Of a DNA stretch of 35,882 nucleotides, positions 23,442 through 30,697 are shown one piece after another. Below the pieces are notes generated by a model that worked only from the letters and a program-made list of their open reading frames with translations, had not been told where the DNA came from and did no database searches. How positions within the stretch are numbered: position 1 is the first letter of the stretch; each line of letters starts with the position of its first letter. Where the stretch lies: positions 1 to 35,882 of the forward strand of contig NZ_BQUN01000179.1 of the NCBI RefSeq assembly GCF_026008495.1, read 5' to 3'. Position numbers and translations under genes: made by a program. The stretch comes from Streptomyces sp. A012304. Lineage in GTDB: Bacteria; Actinomycetota; Actinomycetes; Streptomycetales; Streptomycetaceae.

Positions 23442-23528
23442 GGTGAGCGGGGGTCGGTCCCGGGGCGTAGGACCCGCGCCGTGCGCGGATTCGGCCCCGG
23501 GCCCGATCCCCGGCCCGCGCACGGTCCA

Positions 23529-23534
23529 TAGCGT
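23529..23534 (+). promoter_or_regulatory. -10 element (TAGCGT) of the questin-oxidase-like gene, leaderless
   Basis: TAGCGT ends 7 bases before the ATG at 23542. No purine-rich ribosome site is present, so a leaderless mRNA is likely. Confidence 0.5.
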
Positions 23535-23541
23535 GCTGCGC

Positions 23542-24558
23542 ATGACTACGAACGACACGAGCGGGCGGCTCGACGAGGCCTTGGAACGGCTCCACACGGC
23601 TGGGCCCGAACGACTGGGGCGGCTCTCCAACCACGCCCCGATGGTGGTCGAGTCGCTGGCGGCGCGCGGGCGGTCCGGCGCGGTGCACCGGTGGCTGGAC
23701 CTCTACTGGGACAAGCTGGAGGACTTCCCCGCCCCGGTGGCGCCGATCACGGACGCCGACCGGTCGCGGGCGCTGGGCGACATCCGCCGGGCCGCCGACT
23801 GGATCACCCACTTCACCCGGGCGCTCGCCGAACGCCCGTGGCGCGACGTCCTCGCCGAGTGGTGGCCCCGCCTCCTGCCGGGTCTCTACGGCGCCGCGAC
23901 GCACCCGGTGATCCGGGTCGGCCACGCGGTACGGGCCCTGGAGGCCGAGGAGAACGCGCCCCGGCTCACCGAACTCGCGCACGCCCTGGGCTACTGGGCC
24001 GCCCGTTACCGCCCCGTCCGCGGCGTCACGGCGCTGCCCGGAGCGCCGACCGCGGCCGCGTCCCTGGACGCCGTCCCGCCCGTGGAGTCGGAGCACAGCG
24101 CGTTTCCCGACCGTCTGGGGGCGGTGCGCGCGCTGCCCGTCTGGGCGGGCGAGGTGACCGACCCCGACATCGCCCGCGCGCGCCTCACCGAACTGGTCCG
24201 CGCCGCGACGCACCGTTACGCCACCCACGGCCACGGTGAGGAGACCATGCTGGTGCACGCGGCGACGGCGCCCAACGCCGTGCTGCGCACCCTGGACGCG
24301 CTGCCGCGCACCCTGTGGGCGCCGAGCCTGCACGCGGCCTGGACCGCGTCCGCGGCGGTCACCGCGATGTACGCCCCGGCCGAGCCGGTCGACTACGTGC
24401 CGCCCGCCCGGCTCACCGCCGAGGAGGTCGTCGAACGCGCCCTGGCCCACGGCGACGAACACGTCGTCAAACTCACCGACACCGCCCTCGACGTCGGCGA
24501 CGAGCAGGCACTCGCCGCCGCCCTGCGCGCGATGGAACTCAGTGTGCCGCTGCGCTGA
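23542..24558 (+). CDS. Questin oxidase-like protein (DUF4243)
   Basis: 338 residues. LSNHAPMVVESLAARGR (residues 28-44), GLYGAATHPVIRVGHAVRALE in parts (about 115-135) and LGYWAARYR are family landmarks. The SNHAPM and H-x-x-x-R-x-x-H-A-x-R-A-L stretches hold the conserved His residues. Fungal members open anthraquinone rings without a flavin in secondary metabolism; bacterial ones are uncharacterised. No polyketide genes are nearby, so a link to aromatic polyketide tailoring is only a guess. Start fixed by the -10-like element and by the first conserved block; 18 bases separate its stop from the next ATG. Confidence 0.8.
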   Translation: MTTNDTSGRLDEALERLHTAGPERLGRLSNHAPMVVESLAARGRSGAVHRWLDLYWDKLEDFPAPVAPITDADRSRALGDIRRAADWITHFTRALAERPWRDVLAEWWPRLLPGLYGAATHPVIRVGHAVRALEAEENAPRLTELAHALGYWAARYRPVRGVTALPGAPTAAASLDAVPPVESEHSAFPDRLGAVRALPVWAGEVTDPDIARARLTELVRAATHRYATHGHGEETMLVHAATAPNAVLRTLDALPRTLWAPSLHAAWTASAAVTAMYAPAEPVDYVPPARLTAEEVVERALAHGDEHVVKLTDTALDVGDEQALAAALRAMELSVPLR

Positions 24559-24564
24559 AACGGC

Positions 24565-24570
24565 TACTGT
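24565..24570 (+). promoter_or_regulatory. -10 element (TACTGT) of the gene at 24577, leaderless
   Basis: TACTGT begins 6 bases after the questin-oxidase-like stop and ends 6 bases before the ATG. The downstream gene therefore probably has its own promoter in spite of the tiny gap. Confidence 0.5.
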
Positions 24571-24576
24571 GCGCGC

Positions 24577-25494
24577 ATGCATGCCAAGGAGTCGGGCGTC
24601 GACGCGCGCGGACTGTTCGAGGCGTTGCGCGACCACGGGGGCCGGAACGTGTACGACACGGTGGTGCGGCCGTGGCTCGACCGGGCCGAGGACGGTTACC
24701 GAGCGGCCCTCGAGAGGGCCGGCGGCCCGCTGGCCGACTCGGCCCTGGCGGGCGACGACGAGCGGCACGGAAACCTGCTGTGGGAGCTGTACGCGCTCAG
24801 CCGGGTCAGCGACGTGCTGCTGCTGTCCTTCCAGCCGGCCGCCGAGGCGACGGGCGCCGAGTGGTGGGCGCACCGGCTGCATCCGCCGGACCGATGGCCG
24901 CGGGTGACGACGGGCGAGTACCTGGGACTCTTCACCGGCCTCGGCATGACCCCGTTCGAGGAGACGACCGCCTTCGATCCGTTCCTGCACGAGATCGTGG
25001 AGGTGGAGCAGGCCGAGGACCCCGACGAGCCCGTGCGGATCACCGAGGTCGTCTGGCCCGGCCTGTGGTGGGGGGCGGTGCTGTTCCAGCGGGCCGGGGT
25101 CCGGGTCCGCGCGGGCGCCCGGCACGCCGAACGCGGGGTGGCCGACCGTTCGCCGCTGTACTGGACGTTCCTGCGCCGGCACCGGCCCACCGTCGACGAG
25201 TCGATGGGCTGGGGCCACAACTCGCAGTGGGCCACGGACTTCCGCGTGGACCTGCGCACCGCGACGGGCGACCACGCCAACGCGTGTGCCACCTCGGACA
25301 TCGACGACCCGGAGGAGGGCTCCCACGAGGCGCTGCTGACCCGCGCCGAGCGACGCGATCTCGTGCGGCACCGCTGCCTGGTGCGCACACCGGCCGCCTC
25401 CGGTGCCCTCGCCCGGAAGGACCCGGGCTGGCAGGCGGACCTGTACCCCTACGACTGGCGGCTGACCTTCCCGGCGGGCACGTCCGGCCGTTGA
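24577..25494 (+). CDS. Protein of unknown function
   Basis: 305 residues, not recognised. It is soluble, with no signal peptide or membrane segment, and rich in Trp (about 12, e.g. EWWAHRLHPPDRWP, WPGLWWGAV, GWGHNSQWATDFRVDL). The C-terminus DPGWQADLYPYDWRLTF looks like a beta-rich end. The N-terminal 60 residues, DARGLFEALRDHGGRNVYDT, look helical. Codon use is normal for the window, so it is a real gene. A dedicated leaderless promoter separates it from the questin-oxidase-like gene, yet the 18-base spacing may still allow readthrough. Searches for structural relatives would be the way to a function. Confidence 0.75.
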   Translation: MHAKESGVDARGLFEALRDHGGRNVYDTVVRPWLDRAEDGYRAALERAGGPLADSALAGDDERHGNLLWELYALSRVSDVLLLSFQPAAEATGAEWWAHRLHPPDRWPRVTTGEYLGLFTGLGMTPFEETTAFDPFLHEIVEVEQAEDPDEPVRITEVVWPGLWWGAVLFQRAGVRVRAGARHAERGVADRSPLYWTFLRRHRPTVDESMGWGHNSQWATDFRVDLRTATGDHANACATSDIDDPEEGSHEALLTRAERRDLVRHRCLVRTPAASGALARKDPGWQADLYPYDWRLTFPAGTSGR

Positions 25495-25553
25495 CGGCGG
25501 GTGGGCTGCGCCACGATGCGCCGGTCCGGCACGGACGGACCGGCCGCAGGGTC

Positions 25554-25559
25554 TATCGT
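25554..25559 (+). promoter_or_regulatory. -10 element (TATCGT) of hemC, leaderless
   Basis: TATCGT ends 7 bases before the ATG at 25567, and no ribosome site follows. It sits 59 bases past the previous stop. Confidence 0.5.
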
Positions 25560-25566
25560 GTCCCGC

Positions 25567-26502
25567 ATGTCCGTTCCGGAACTGATCCGTATCGTCTCCC
25601 GCGACTCCCCCATGGCCCTGGCCCAGGTGGAACGTGTCCGCGCGGAGCTGGCCGCCCTGCGTCCCGGTGTGCGCACCGAGGTCGTCCCCGTGAAGACGAC
25701 CGGCGACAAGTGGATGGGGGACCTGTCCAAGGTCGAGGGCAAGGGCGCGTTCACCAAGGAGGTCGACGCGGCGCTGCTGGCCGGTGAGGCGGATCTCGCG
25801 GTGCACTGCGTCAAGGACGTCCCGGCCGACCGGCCGCTGCCCGCGGGCACGGTGTTCGCGGCGTTCCTGAAGCGGGACGACATCCGTGACGCCCTCGTGC
25901 ACCCGGGCGGGCTGACCCTCGACGAGCTGCCGGCCGGGACCCGGATCGGCACCTCCTCGGTGCGCCGGGTCGCCCAACTGGCCGCCACCCACCCGCATCT
26001 GGAGTGCGTGCCGTTCCGCGGCAACGCCAACCGGCGGCTGGAGAAGCTCGCGGCGGGCGAGGCGGACGCGCTGCTGCTCGCGGTCTCCGGACTGGAGCGC
26101 ATCGAGCGGCGGGACGTGATCAGCGAGGTGCTGTCACCGGAGGTGATGATGCCGCCGATCGGCGCGGGCATCCTCGCCCTGCAGTGCCGCGAGGGCGATG
26201 CCGGCCTGATCGACGCCGTCAGCGGGCTCGGCGACCCGGCGACCCACCGGGAGGCCACCGCCGAGCGGATGTTCCTGCATGTGCTCCAGGGGCACTGCAA
26301 CAGCCCCATCGCGGGGTTCGCGCGGGTCGACCGCAGCGGCGAACTGTCCCTGCGCGCCTGTGTGTTCACCCCGGACGGCAAGACGCGGCTGAACGCCCAC
26401 GAGTGGGCGGGCCGGCTCGACCCGGCCACGCTCGGCACGTCGGTGGCCGTCGCGCTGCTGCGTCAGGGCGCCCGCGAGATCATCGACGGCATCCCGCACT
26501 GA
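25567..26502 (+). CDS. hemC: Hydroxymethylbilane synthase (porphobilinogen deaminase)
   Basis: 311 residues. GAFTKEVDAALLAGEADLAVH in parts, then KDVP with the catalytic Asp84, GTSSVRR at 128-134 and RGNANRRL at 151-158 are all present. Cys244 in HCNSPIAG is the expected attachment site of the dipyrromethane cofactor. HCVKDVP has Cys where most enzymes have Ser (HSxKD). It links four porphobilinogen units for heme and cobalamin. No other hem gene is near, so this looks like the second, solitary hemC paralogue carried by many Streptomyces rather than the one in the main heme operon (inference). Start chosen by the -10 spacing and conserved IRIVSRDSPMALAQ. Confidence 0.92.
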   Translation: MSVPELIRIVSRDSPMALAQVERVRAELAALRPGVRTEVVPVKTTGDKWMGDLSKVEGKGAFTKEVDAALLAGEADLAVHCVKDVPADRPLPAGTVFAAFLKRDDIRDALVHPGGLTLDELPAGTRIGTSSVRRVAQLAATHPHLECVPFRGNANRRLEKLAAGEADALLLAVSGLERIERRDVISEVLSPEVMMPPIGAGILALQCREGDAGLIDAVSGLGDPATHREATAERMFLHVLQGHCNSPIAGFARVDRSGELSLRACVFTPDGKTRLNAHEWAGRLDPATLGTSVAVALLRQGAREIIDGIPH

Positions 26503-26512
26503 GCCCGGGGCC

Positions 26513-26539
26513 GAGGGCACCGCGTCAGGCGGTGCCCTC
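26513..26539. terminator. Bidirectional hairpin that includes the stop codon of the minus-strand gene
   Basis: GAGGGCACCGC (26513-26523) is complementary to GCGGTGCCCTC (26529-26539) with the loop GTCAG. It lies 10 bases past the hemC stop. On the minus strand the stem covers the last codons, and the loop holds the TGA (26525-26527). Confidence 0.7.
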
Positions 26540-27046
26540 TTCGGCCTGGTCCCGCAGGAAGTTGCTGACCTGCCGGGCCAAACTCTCACGGCCGGCGCCG
26601 GGCGCGGTCCCGGCGGCCCCCTCATCCAGGCCGAGGCCGCCCACCCACATCCGGCGCCCGGCCCACTCGTCGTCGACGCGCAGCTGGACCTGCACGTCCA
26701 CCTGGCCGAGCGCGGCCTGCGGGCCGGCGGCGTACAGGACGGCGGTGGCGCGGCGCAGCGGGTAGACGTCGAAGCCCTCGATGAACTGCGAGTTGCGCCA
26801 GTCGATGAAGGCACTCTCGCCGTCGGGCCCGATCCGCACGTCGATCTGCCCGTCCTCCAGGTGGACGCCGAAGCTGCGTTCCCCGCGGTTCTCGACGGTC
26901 ACCCGCAAGGAGAAGTACGTCAGTCCCTCGGCCGCGTCGTCACGTCCGCGCGGCGGCTCGGCCTGCTCCAGGCGGTGGACGCAGACCCGCAGACCGGCAT
27001 GCTCGTCGTACTCCTGCCAGTCCCCGACCACGTTCGGCTCGTACAC
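26525..27046 (-). CDS. Conserved-looking protein of unknown function
   Basis: 173 residues from GTG 27044-27046, with AGAGGTGG as ribosome site. Not recognised. Residues 40-100 read as beta strands typical of an immunoglobulin-like or DUF4352-like sandwich: LTYFSLRVTVENRGERSFGVHL, GQIDVRIGPDGES and FDVYPLRRATAVLYAA in parts. VTVENRG is a common edge-strand motif in such folds. No signal peptide, so the domain is cytosolic. A consensus promoter lies upstream, and a hairpin overlaps the stop. It is monocistronic and convergent with hemC. Confidence 0.75.
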   Translation of the reverse strand: MYEPNVVGDWQEYDEHAGLRVCVHRLEQAEPPRGRDDAAEGLTYFSLRVTVENRGERSFGVHLEDGQIDVRIGPDGESAFIDWRNSQFIEGFDVYPLRRATAVLYAAGPQAALGQVDVQVQLRVDDEWAGRRMWVGGLGLDEGAAGTAPGAGRESLARQVSNFLRDQAEEGTA

Positions 27047-27077
27047 AGTCCACCTCTCGACTCACTACGGGCTGCTT

Positions 27078-27105
27078 CCTATCCGTGCGCTCAGTGCACT
27101 GTCAA
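27078..27105 (-). promoter_or_regulatory. Housekeeping promoter of the gene at 26525-27046
   Basis: Minus strand: perfect -35 TTGACA (27105-27100), 16 bases, -10 GATAGG (27083-27078). The start site would be near 27071, about 25 bases before the GTG. Confidence 0.62.
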
Positions 27106-27143
27106 ATGAGCGGAATGCGCTGTGGCCAGGTAGTTCACCCCTT

Positions 27144-27158
27144 TTGATCGGTGATCAA
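27144..27158. promoter_or_regulatory. Small inverted repeat TTGATC-GGT-GATCAA
   Basis: Six-base arms and a 3-base spacer, in the gap between the permease stop and the leftward promoter at 27105. It is a possible operator for the unknown gene at 26525-27046, but it lies 40 bases upstream of the -35. The remaining part of 27159-27236 shows nothing clear. Confidence 0.35.
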
Positions 27159-27236
27159 GCCGTGCGCAGGGACGATGGCCCGCGCGTGCCGTGGGGCGGT
27201 TTCGCGGGCGTGCCGCACATCACGTCCGGGGCAAGA

Positions 27237-28085
27237 TCAGCGGGCCAGCCGGCCGAGCAGCGAGGAGGCCGCGGCGACACCGAGTGCGGCGGTCAGGATC
27301 AGCACGCCGAAGTCCGCCGCGAGATGGGCGGGTGTGCCGAGCAGGAGCCCGCGCAGGGCGTCCACTTCGTAGCTGAGCGGGTTGACCTTGCTGACCGTCC
27401 GGAGCCAGCCCGGCATGATGTCGACGGGGTAGAGGGCGTTGGAGGCGAAGAACAGCGGCATCGTGATGGCCTGGCCGAAGCCCATCAGGCGGTCGCGGCT
27501 GAGGACGATGCCCGCGAGCGTCATCGACAGGCAGGAGAAGAACGCCGAGCCGAGGACGACGATCGCGGCGACGCCGAGCAGCTTCAGCGGGTTCCAGGTC
27601 AGCGCGACGCCCAGCAGGGCGGCGATGACGATCACGACGACCGCCTGGATCACCGACTTCACCCCGGCCGCGAACGCCTTTCCGGTGATGAGGGCGGCGC
27701 GGGGGGTGGGTGTGACCAGCAGCTTGTTCAGCACGCCGGCGTCGCGTTCCCAGATGATGTGGATGCCGTAGAAGATCGCGATGAACATCGCGGACTGGGC
27801 GATGATGCCGGGCGCGAGGTAGTCGACGTAGGGGATGTCGCCGGTGGGGATGGCCTTCAGGCGGGTGAAGGTCTGGCCGAAGATCAGCAGCCACAGCGCG
27901 GGCTGGACCGCCCGGGTGTACAGCTCGGTGCGGTCGTGGCGCAGCCTCTGCAGTTCCACCACGCACATCGCCGTGACCCTGGCGGGCAGCACCCGCCAGC
28001 CGGCGCGTGGCTCCGGGGCCTTCAGCAGCAGGCCGAGGGCGGGGTCAGCCGACGCGCTGGGCGGTGCGGCGGGTGCTTCGGACAT
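27237..28085 (-). CDS. ABC-2 type transporter permease (DrrB-like)
   Basis: 282 residues, ATG at 28083-28085. A cytosolic N-terminus with ELQRLRHDRTELYTRAVQPALWLLIFG in parts is followed by six hydrophobic segments. FASNALYPVDIMPGWLRTVSKVNPLSYEVDALRGLLLG (in parts, about residues 210-248) is the ABC-2 signature of multidrug and antibiotic exporters such as DrrB. It overlaps the ATPase gene by 41 bases, so the two are co-translated. With the ATPase it should form a dimer-of-dimers exporter. The substrate is unknown, and no resistance or biosynthetic gene is close. Confidence 0.92.
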   Translation of the reverse strand: MSEAPAAPPSASADPALGLLLKAPEPRAGWRVLPARVTAMCVVELQRLRHDRTELYTRAVQPALWLLIFGQTFTRLKAIPTGDIPYVDYLAPGIIAQSAMFIAIFYGIHIIWERDAGVLNKLLVTPTPRAALITGKAFAAGVKSVIQAVVVIVIAALLGVALTWNPLKLLGVAAIVVLGSAFFSCLSMTLAGIVLSRDRLMGFGQAITMPLFFASNALYPVDIMPGWLRTVSKVNPLSYEVDALRGLLLGTPAHLAADFGVLILTAALGVAAASSLLGRLAR

Positions 28086-28878
28086 CGCGGAAGTCTCCTG
28101 ACTGCTCGTCGAGGCCGCTGCCGGCGACGTCCCGGAAGACGTCCTCCAGGGTGGGCAGCGGGTCGGTGGCCGCCGCGCCCCTGCGCTCACCGAGCCTCCC
28201 GCGCAGTTCCCGCGGGGTGCCGAGGGCGCGGATGCGGCCGTGGTGCATCAGGCCGACCCGGTCGCAGTACTGGTCGGCCTCGTCCATGTAGTGGGTGGTC
28301 ACCAGGACGGTCATGCCGGTGGCCGCGCGGACGGCGGTGATGTGCTCCCAGACGCTCGTGCGGGCGATCGGGTCCAGGCCGATGGTCGGCTCGTCGAGGA
28401 TCAGCAGCCGGGGGGCGCTGACCAGGGCCTGGGCGAGTTCCAGCCGGCGGACCATGCCGCCGGAGTAGGTGCCGGCGAGGCGGTCGGCGTCGTCGGTGAG
28501 GCCGACGGCGGCCAGCGCCTGGCCGACGCGTTCGGCGCGTTCGCGGCGGGACACGTCGAAGACGCGGGCGAAGAGGGAGACGTTCTCCCGGCCGGTGAGG
28601 TGCGCGTCGGCGGAGAGCTGCTGCGGCACGTAGCCGAGCAGCCGCCGTACGGCCATCCGGTCGTCCGCCGCGTCGTGGCCGAAGACGTGGACCATGCCGG
28701 CGGGTACCGGCAGCAGGGTGGTGACGCAGCGGATCGCGGTGGTCTTCCCGGCGCCGTTCGGGCCGAGCAGTCCGAAGACCTCGCCCTCACGGACGGTCAG
28801 GTCGAGGCCGTCGACGGCTCGGGTGTCGCCGAAGGCATAGGCGAGTTGGGTGCAGGCGACGGCAGCGTCGGTCGTCAT
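28045..28878 (-). CDS. ABC transporter ATP-binding protein (DrrA-like)
   Basis: 277 residues. Walker A GPNGAGKTT at 39-47, Q-loop YVPQQLSADAHLTGREN, signature YSGGMVRRLELA, Walker B LLILDEPTIGLDP and the switch His in VLVTTHYMDEAD are all intact. TTHYMDEADQYCDR and a C-terminal PTLEDVFRDVAG block are typical of DrrA-type drug exporters. The start ATG overlaps the MarR stop (ATGA at 28875-28878), and its 3' end runs 41 bases into the permease gene, so regulator, ATPase and permease form one operon. Confidence 0.94.
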   Translation of the reverse strand: MTTDAAVACTQLAYAFGDTRAVDGLDLTVREGEVFGLLGPNGAGKTTAIRCVTTLLPVPAGMVHVFGHDAADDRMAVRRLLGYVPQQLSADAHLTGRENVSLFARVFDVSRRERAERVGQALAAVGLTDDADRLAGTYSGGMVRRLELAQALVSAPRLLILDEPTIGLDPIARTSVWEHITAVRAATGMTVLVTTHYMDEADQYCDRVGLMHHGRIRALGTPRELRGRLGERRGAAATDPLPTLEDVFRDVAGSGLDEQSGDFRDVRSTRRTAQRVG

Positions 28879-29330
28879 GTGTCCTCGGCCTCCTCATGCA
28901 GGTGGTCGGCGAGTGCGCGCAGGGCCGGGAGCGCGGCCCGCAGGGCCTCCCGGTCGGCCGGGTCGAGCCGGTCGAGGTGACGGCCGAGGAGCGCGGCGCG
29001 CCGCCGCTGCCAGTCCCGCAGCCGGGCCTCGGCCGCCTCGGTGAGCCGCAGGCGTGCGGCGCGACGGTCGGCGGGGTCGGTCCCCCGGACCAGGTAGCCG
29101 TCCCTGACCAGCTGGTTGACCAGGGTCGAGACGGAGTTCCCGGCCAGGTGCAGCTCCTTGGCGGCGTCCGACACGCCGATGCCGGGGCGGGTCTCGACGA
29201 GGCGCAGCAGCTCGACCTCGGCGCCCCGCAGCCGTGGCGCGGTCAGTCCGGCCCGCAGCCGGCGCCTGAGCAGCCGCTGGACGCCGACGAGCGTGTCGGC
29301 GAGCTCCTCGGGGAACGTGTCTGGGTCCAC
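28875..29330 (-). CDS. MarR-family regulator of the ABC exporter operon
   Basis: 151 residues from GTG 29328-29330. The winged HTH shows GIGVSDAAKELHLAGNSVSTLVNQL (in parts) and the wing VRGTDPADRRAARLRLTEAAEARL. It is the first gene of a leftward operon with the drug-type ABC exporter. A perfect 10-bp inverted repeat covers its -10 region, so it most likely represses the operon until a drug-like ligand binds. No Shine-Dalgarno before the GTG. Confidence 0.93.
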   Translation of the reverse strand: MDPDTFPEELADTLVGVQRLLRRRLRAGLTAPRLRGAEVELLRLVETRPGIGVSDAAKELHLAGNSVSTLVNQLVRDGYLVRGTDPADRRAARLRLTEAAEARLRDWQRRRAALLGRHLDRLDPADREALRAALPALRALADHLHEEAEDT

Positions 29331-29337
29331 AGCGCCG

Positions 29338-29343
29338 AGATTA
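29338..29343 (-). promoter_or_regulatory. -10 element (TAATCT) of the MarR/ABC operon, leaderless
   Basis: On the minus strand TAATCT ends 7 bases before the GTG. It is the same hexamer as at the AraC-type gene and overlaps the operator at 29340-29362. Confidence 0.55.
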
Positions 29344-29362
29344 CCTCTGTAGCAGAGGTAAT
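29340..29362. promoter_or_regulatory. Operator: perfect 10-bp inverted repeat before the MarR/ABC operon
   Basis: ATTACCTCTG (29340-29349), spacer TAG, CAGAGGTAAT (29353-29362). A 23-bp site with AT-rich ends is the size bound by a MarR dimer. It overlaps the -10 TAATCT and lies 9 bases upstream of the GTG. A TTGACT (29382-29377, minus) on its far side could be a -35 for a second start. Confidence 0.75.
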
Positions 29363-29447
29363 GACGCCCACGGAAAAGTCAAACCCGGCAACCGCGCCCA
29401 CCGGACAACCGCACTCATCCGACATACTCTACAAATAGGGACGAACT

Positions 29448-29473
29448 GTTTCAGAACGCCCCGCGACGGGAAT
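29448..29473 (+). promoter_or_regulatory. SigB-type promoter of the sigma factor gene
   Basis: GTTT (29448-29451), 16 bases, GGGAAT (29468-29473). The Streptomyces SigB consensus is GNNT-N14-16-GGGTAC/T. One mismatch (A for T at position 4). It would give a leader of roughly 135 bases before ATG 29616 and suggests that the gene is under SigB-family control, perhaps its own. Confidence 0.5.
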
Positions 29474-29615
29474 CGGCACAGAAGTGCTTCGGACAGGAGG
29501 CACGTCCGTGGGATCCCGCGCCGAAGAGCCGGCCCCGGCTGTTCTCGCACGAGTCCGAGCGCGCGGTTCTCACGGTGTCCGTCCATCCACCGGCACCCTG
29601 AGGGAGGCGCGCGGC

Positions 29616-30407
29616 ATGCGTACCACCGTCAGAACCAAACAGCACCCCCACGACGACGCCCCGGACACCGCCGCATCGTTCGCCCGGCTGGCGGAGCTGC
29701 CCGACGGGCCCGAGCGGCAGGCGCTCAGGGACGAACTGGTCCGGCTCTGGCTGCCGATGGCCGAGCGGATCGCCGTCCGGTTCCGTGGGCGCGGGGAGGC
29801 GCTCGAGGACCTGTACCAGGTGGCCGCCCTCGGTCTGGTGAAGGCCGTCGACCACTACGACCCGGACCGCGGGCGCGCCTTCGAGGCCTACGCGGTGCCG
29901 ACCATCACCGGTGAGATCAAGCGTCACTTCCGTGACCACATGTGGACGCTGCACGTGCCGCGCCGCGTGCAGGACCTGCGCAACCGGGTGCGGCACGCCG
30001 CCAAGGAGCTGTCCCAGACCACCCCCGGCCGGCCGCCCACCGTCGCCGAGATCGCCGAGTTCGCGCAGCTGAGCGAGGACGAGGTGCGCACCGGCATGGA
30101 GGCCCTGGAGTGCTTCTCCGCGCTGTCGTTGGAGGCGGAGATGCCCGGCACCGACGGCTACGCGCTGGAGGACGCCCTCGGCGACCCCGACCCCGGCTAC
30201 GACACGGTCGTCGACCGGGTGGCCGTCGCCCCGAGCCTGCGGGCACTGCCGGAGCGCGAGCGGACCATCCTGTACCTGCGGTTCTTCGGCGGGATGACGC
30301 AGAGCGGCATCGCCGCTCAGCTGGGCATCTCGCAGATGCACGTCTCGCGGCTGCTGAGCGGCTGCTTCGCGCGGCTGCGCGAGGAGGTCGTCCCCGACGG
30401 ACACTGA
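29616..30407 (+). CDS. SigB/SigF/SigG-family RNA polymerase sigma factor
   Basis: 263 residues from ATG 29616, 8 bases after AGGGAGG; a GTG at 29484 would add 44 residues of poor quality. Region 2 shows EDLYQVAALGLVKAVDHYDPDRG in parts and FEAYAVPTITGEIKRHFRD, the hallmark of this family. Region 3 is LRNRVRHAAKELSQTTPGRPPTVAEIAEF in parts, and region 4 is LPERERTILYLRFFGGMTQSGIAAQLGISQMHVSRLLS in parts. In Streptomyces these factors govern osmotic and oxidative stress and differentiation, held by anti-sigma kinases. No anti-sigma gene is adjacent, so the partner switch must be encoded elsewhere; the SpoIIE protein at 15394 could belong to it. Confidence 0.94.
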   Translation: MRTTVRTKQHPHDDAPDTAASFARLAELPDGPERQALRDELVRLWLPMAERIAVRFRGRGEALEDLYQVAALGLVKAVDHYDPDRGRAFEAYAVPTITGEIKRHFRDHMWTLHVPRRVQDLRNRVRHAAKELSQTTPGRPPTVAEIAEFAQLSEDEVRTGMEALECFSALSLEAEMPGTDGYALEDALGDPDPGYDTVVDRVAVAPSLRALPERERTILYLRFFGGMTQSGIAAQLGISQMHVSRLLSGCFARLREEVVPDGH

Positions 30408-30589
30408 GCCCCGGGCCGGACGTCACTCCGGATCAGCTCCGCCAGATGGCGCAGCGAGGGCGACGATCACACCGGTCGCCTGATCCACCACGGCGTGGGA
30501 GGCGACCGCCTCCTTGAGCCGGCCACCTCGCGCCGGAGTTCGAGGATCAGGGCCGTTTCGTCGCGGGACCCACGCGGTACTCGGGGCAC
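30408..30589 (-). pseudogene. Decayed ANTAR-domain gene (frameshift and internal deletion)
   Basis: The minus strand reads DETALILELRREVA from about 30569. At about 30521 one base seems to be missing (GGCCGG where GGCCCGG would keep frame). In the next frame it reads RLKEAVASHAVVDQATGVIVAL, the first helices of an ANTAR domain. Near 30455 it jumps again to a frame reading LRHLAELIRSDVR, the last ANTAR helix, so about 15-20 residues between them are lost. ANTAR domains bind paired RNA hairpins to stop termination. Sequencing error could explain the first shift but not the deletion. The segment fills most of the gap between the sigma factor and VOC genes. Confidence 0.68.
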
Positions 30590-30697
30590 TCCTCCATCGT
30601 GCCACCGGGCGGCTCGGCAGGCGCCGTGGGCGGTTCCGGCCGGACACTGGCAGCAAGGCCCGCCGACGGCCGCCGACAGATCAGGAACGCGAGTGCC

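Noticed and set aside
29484..29615. GTG at 29484 as the start of the sigma factor
   Set aside because: The added 44 residues resemble nothing in the family and ATG 29616 has an ideal AGGGAGG; kept only as a possibility in the findings.
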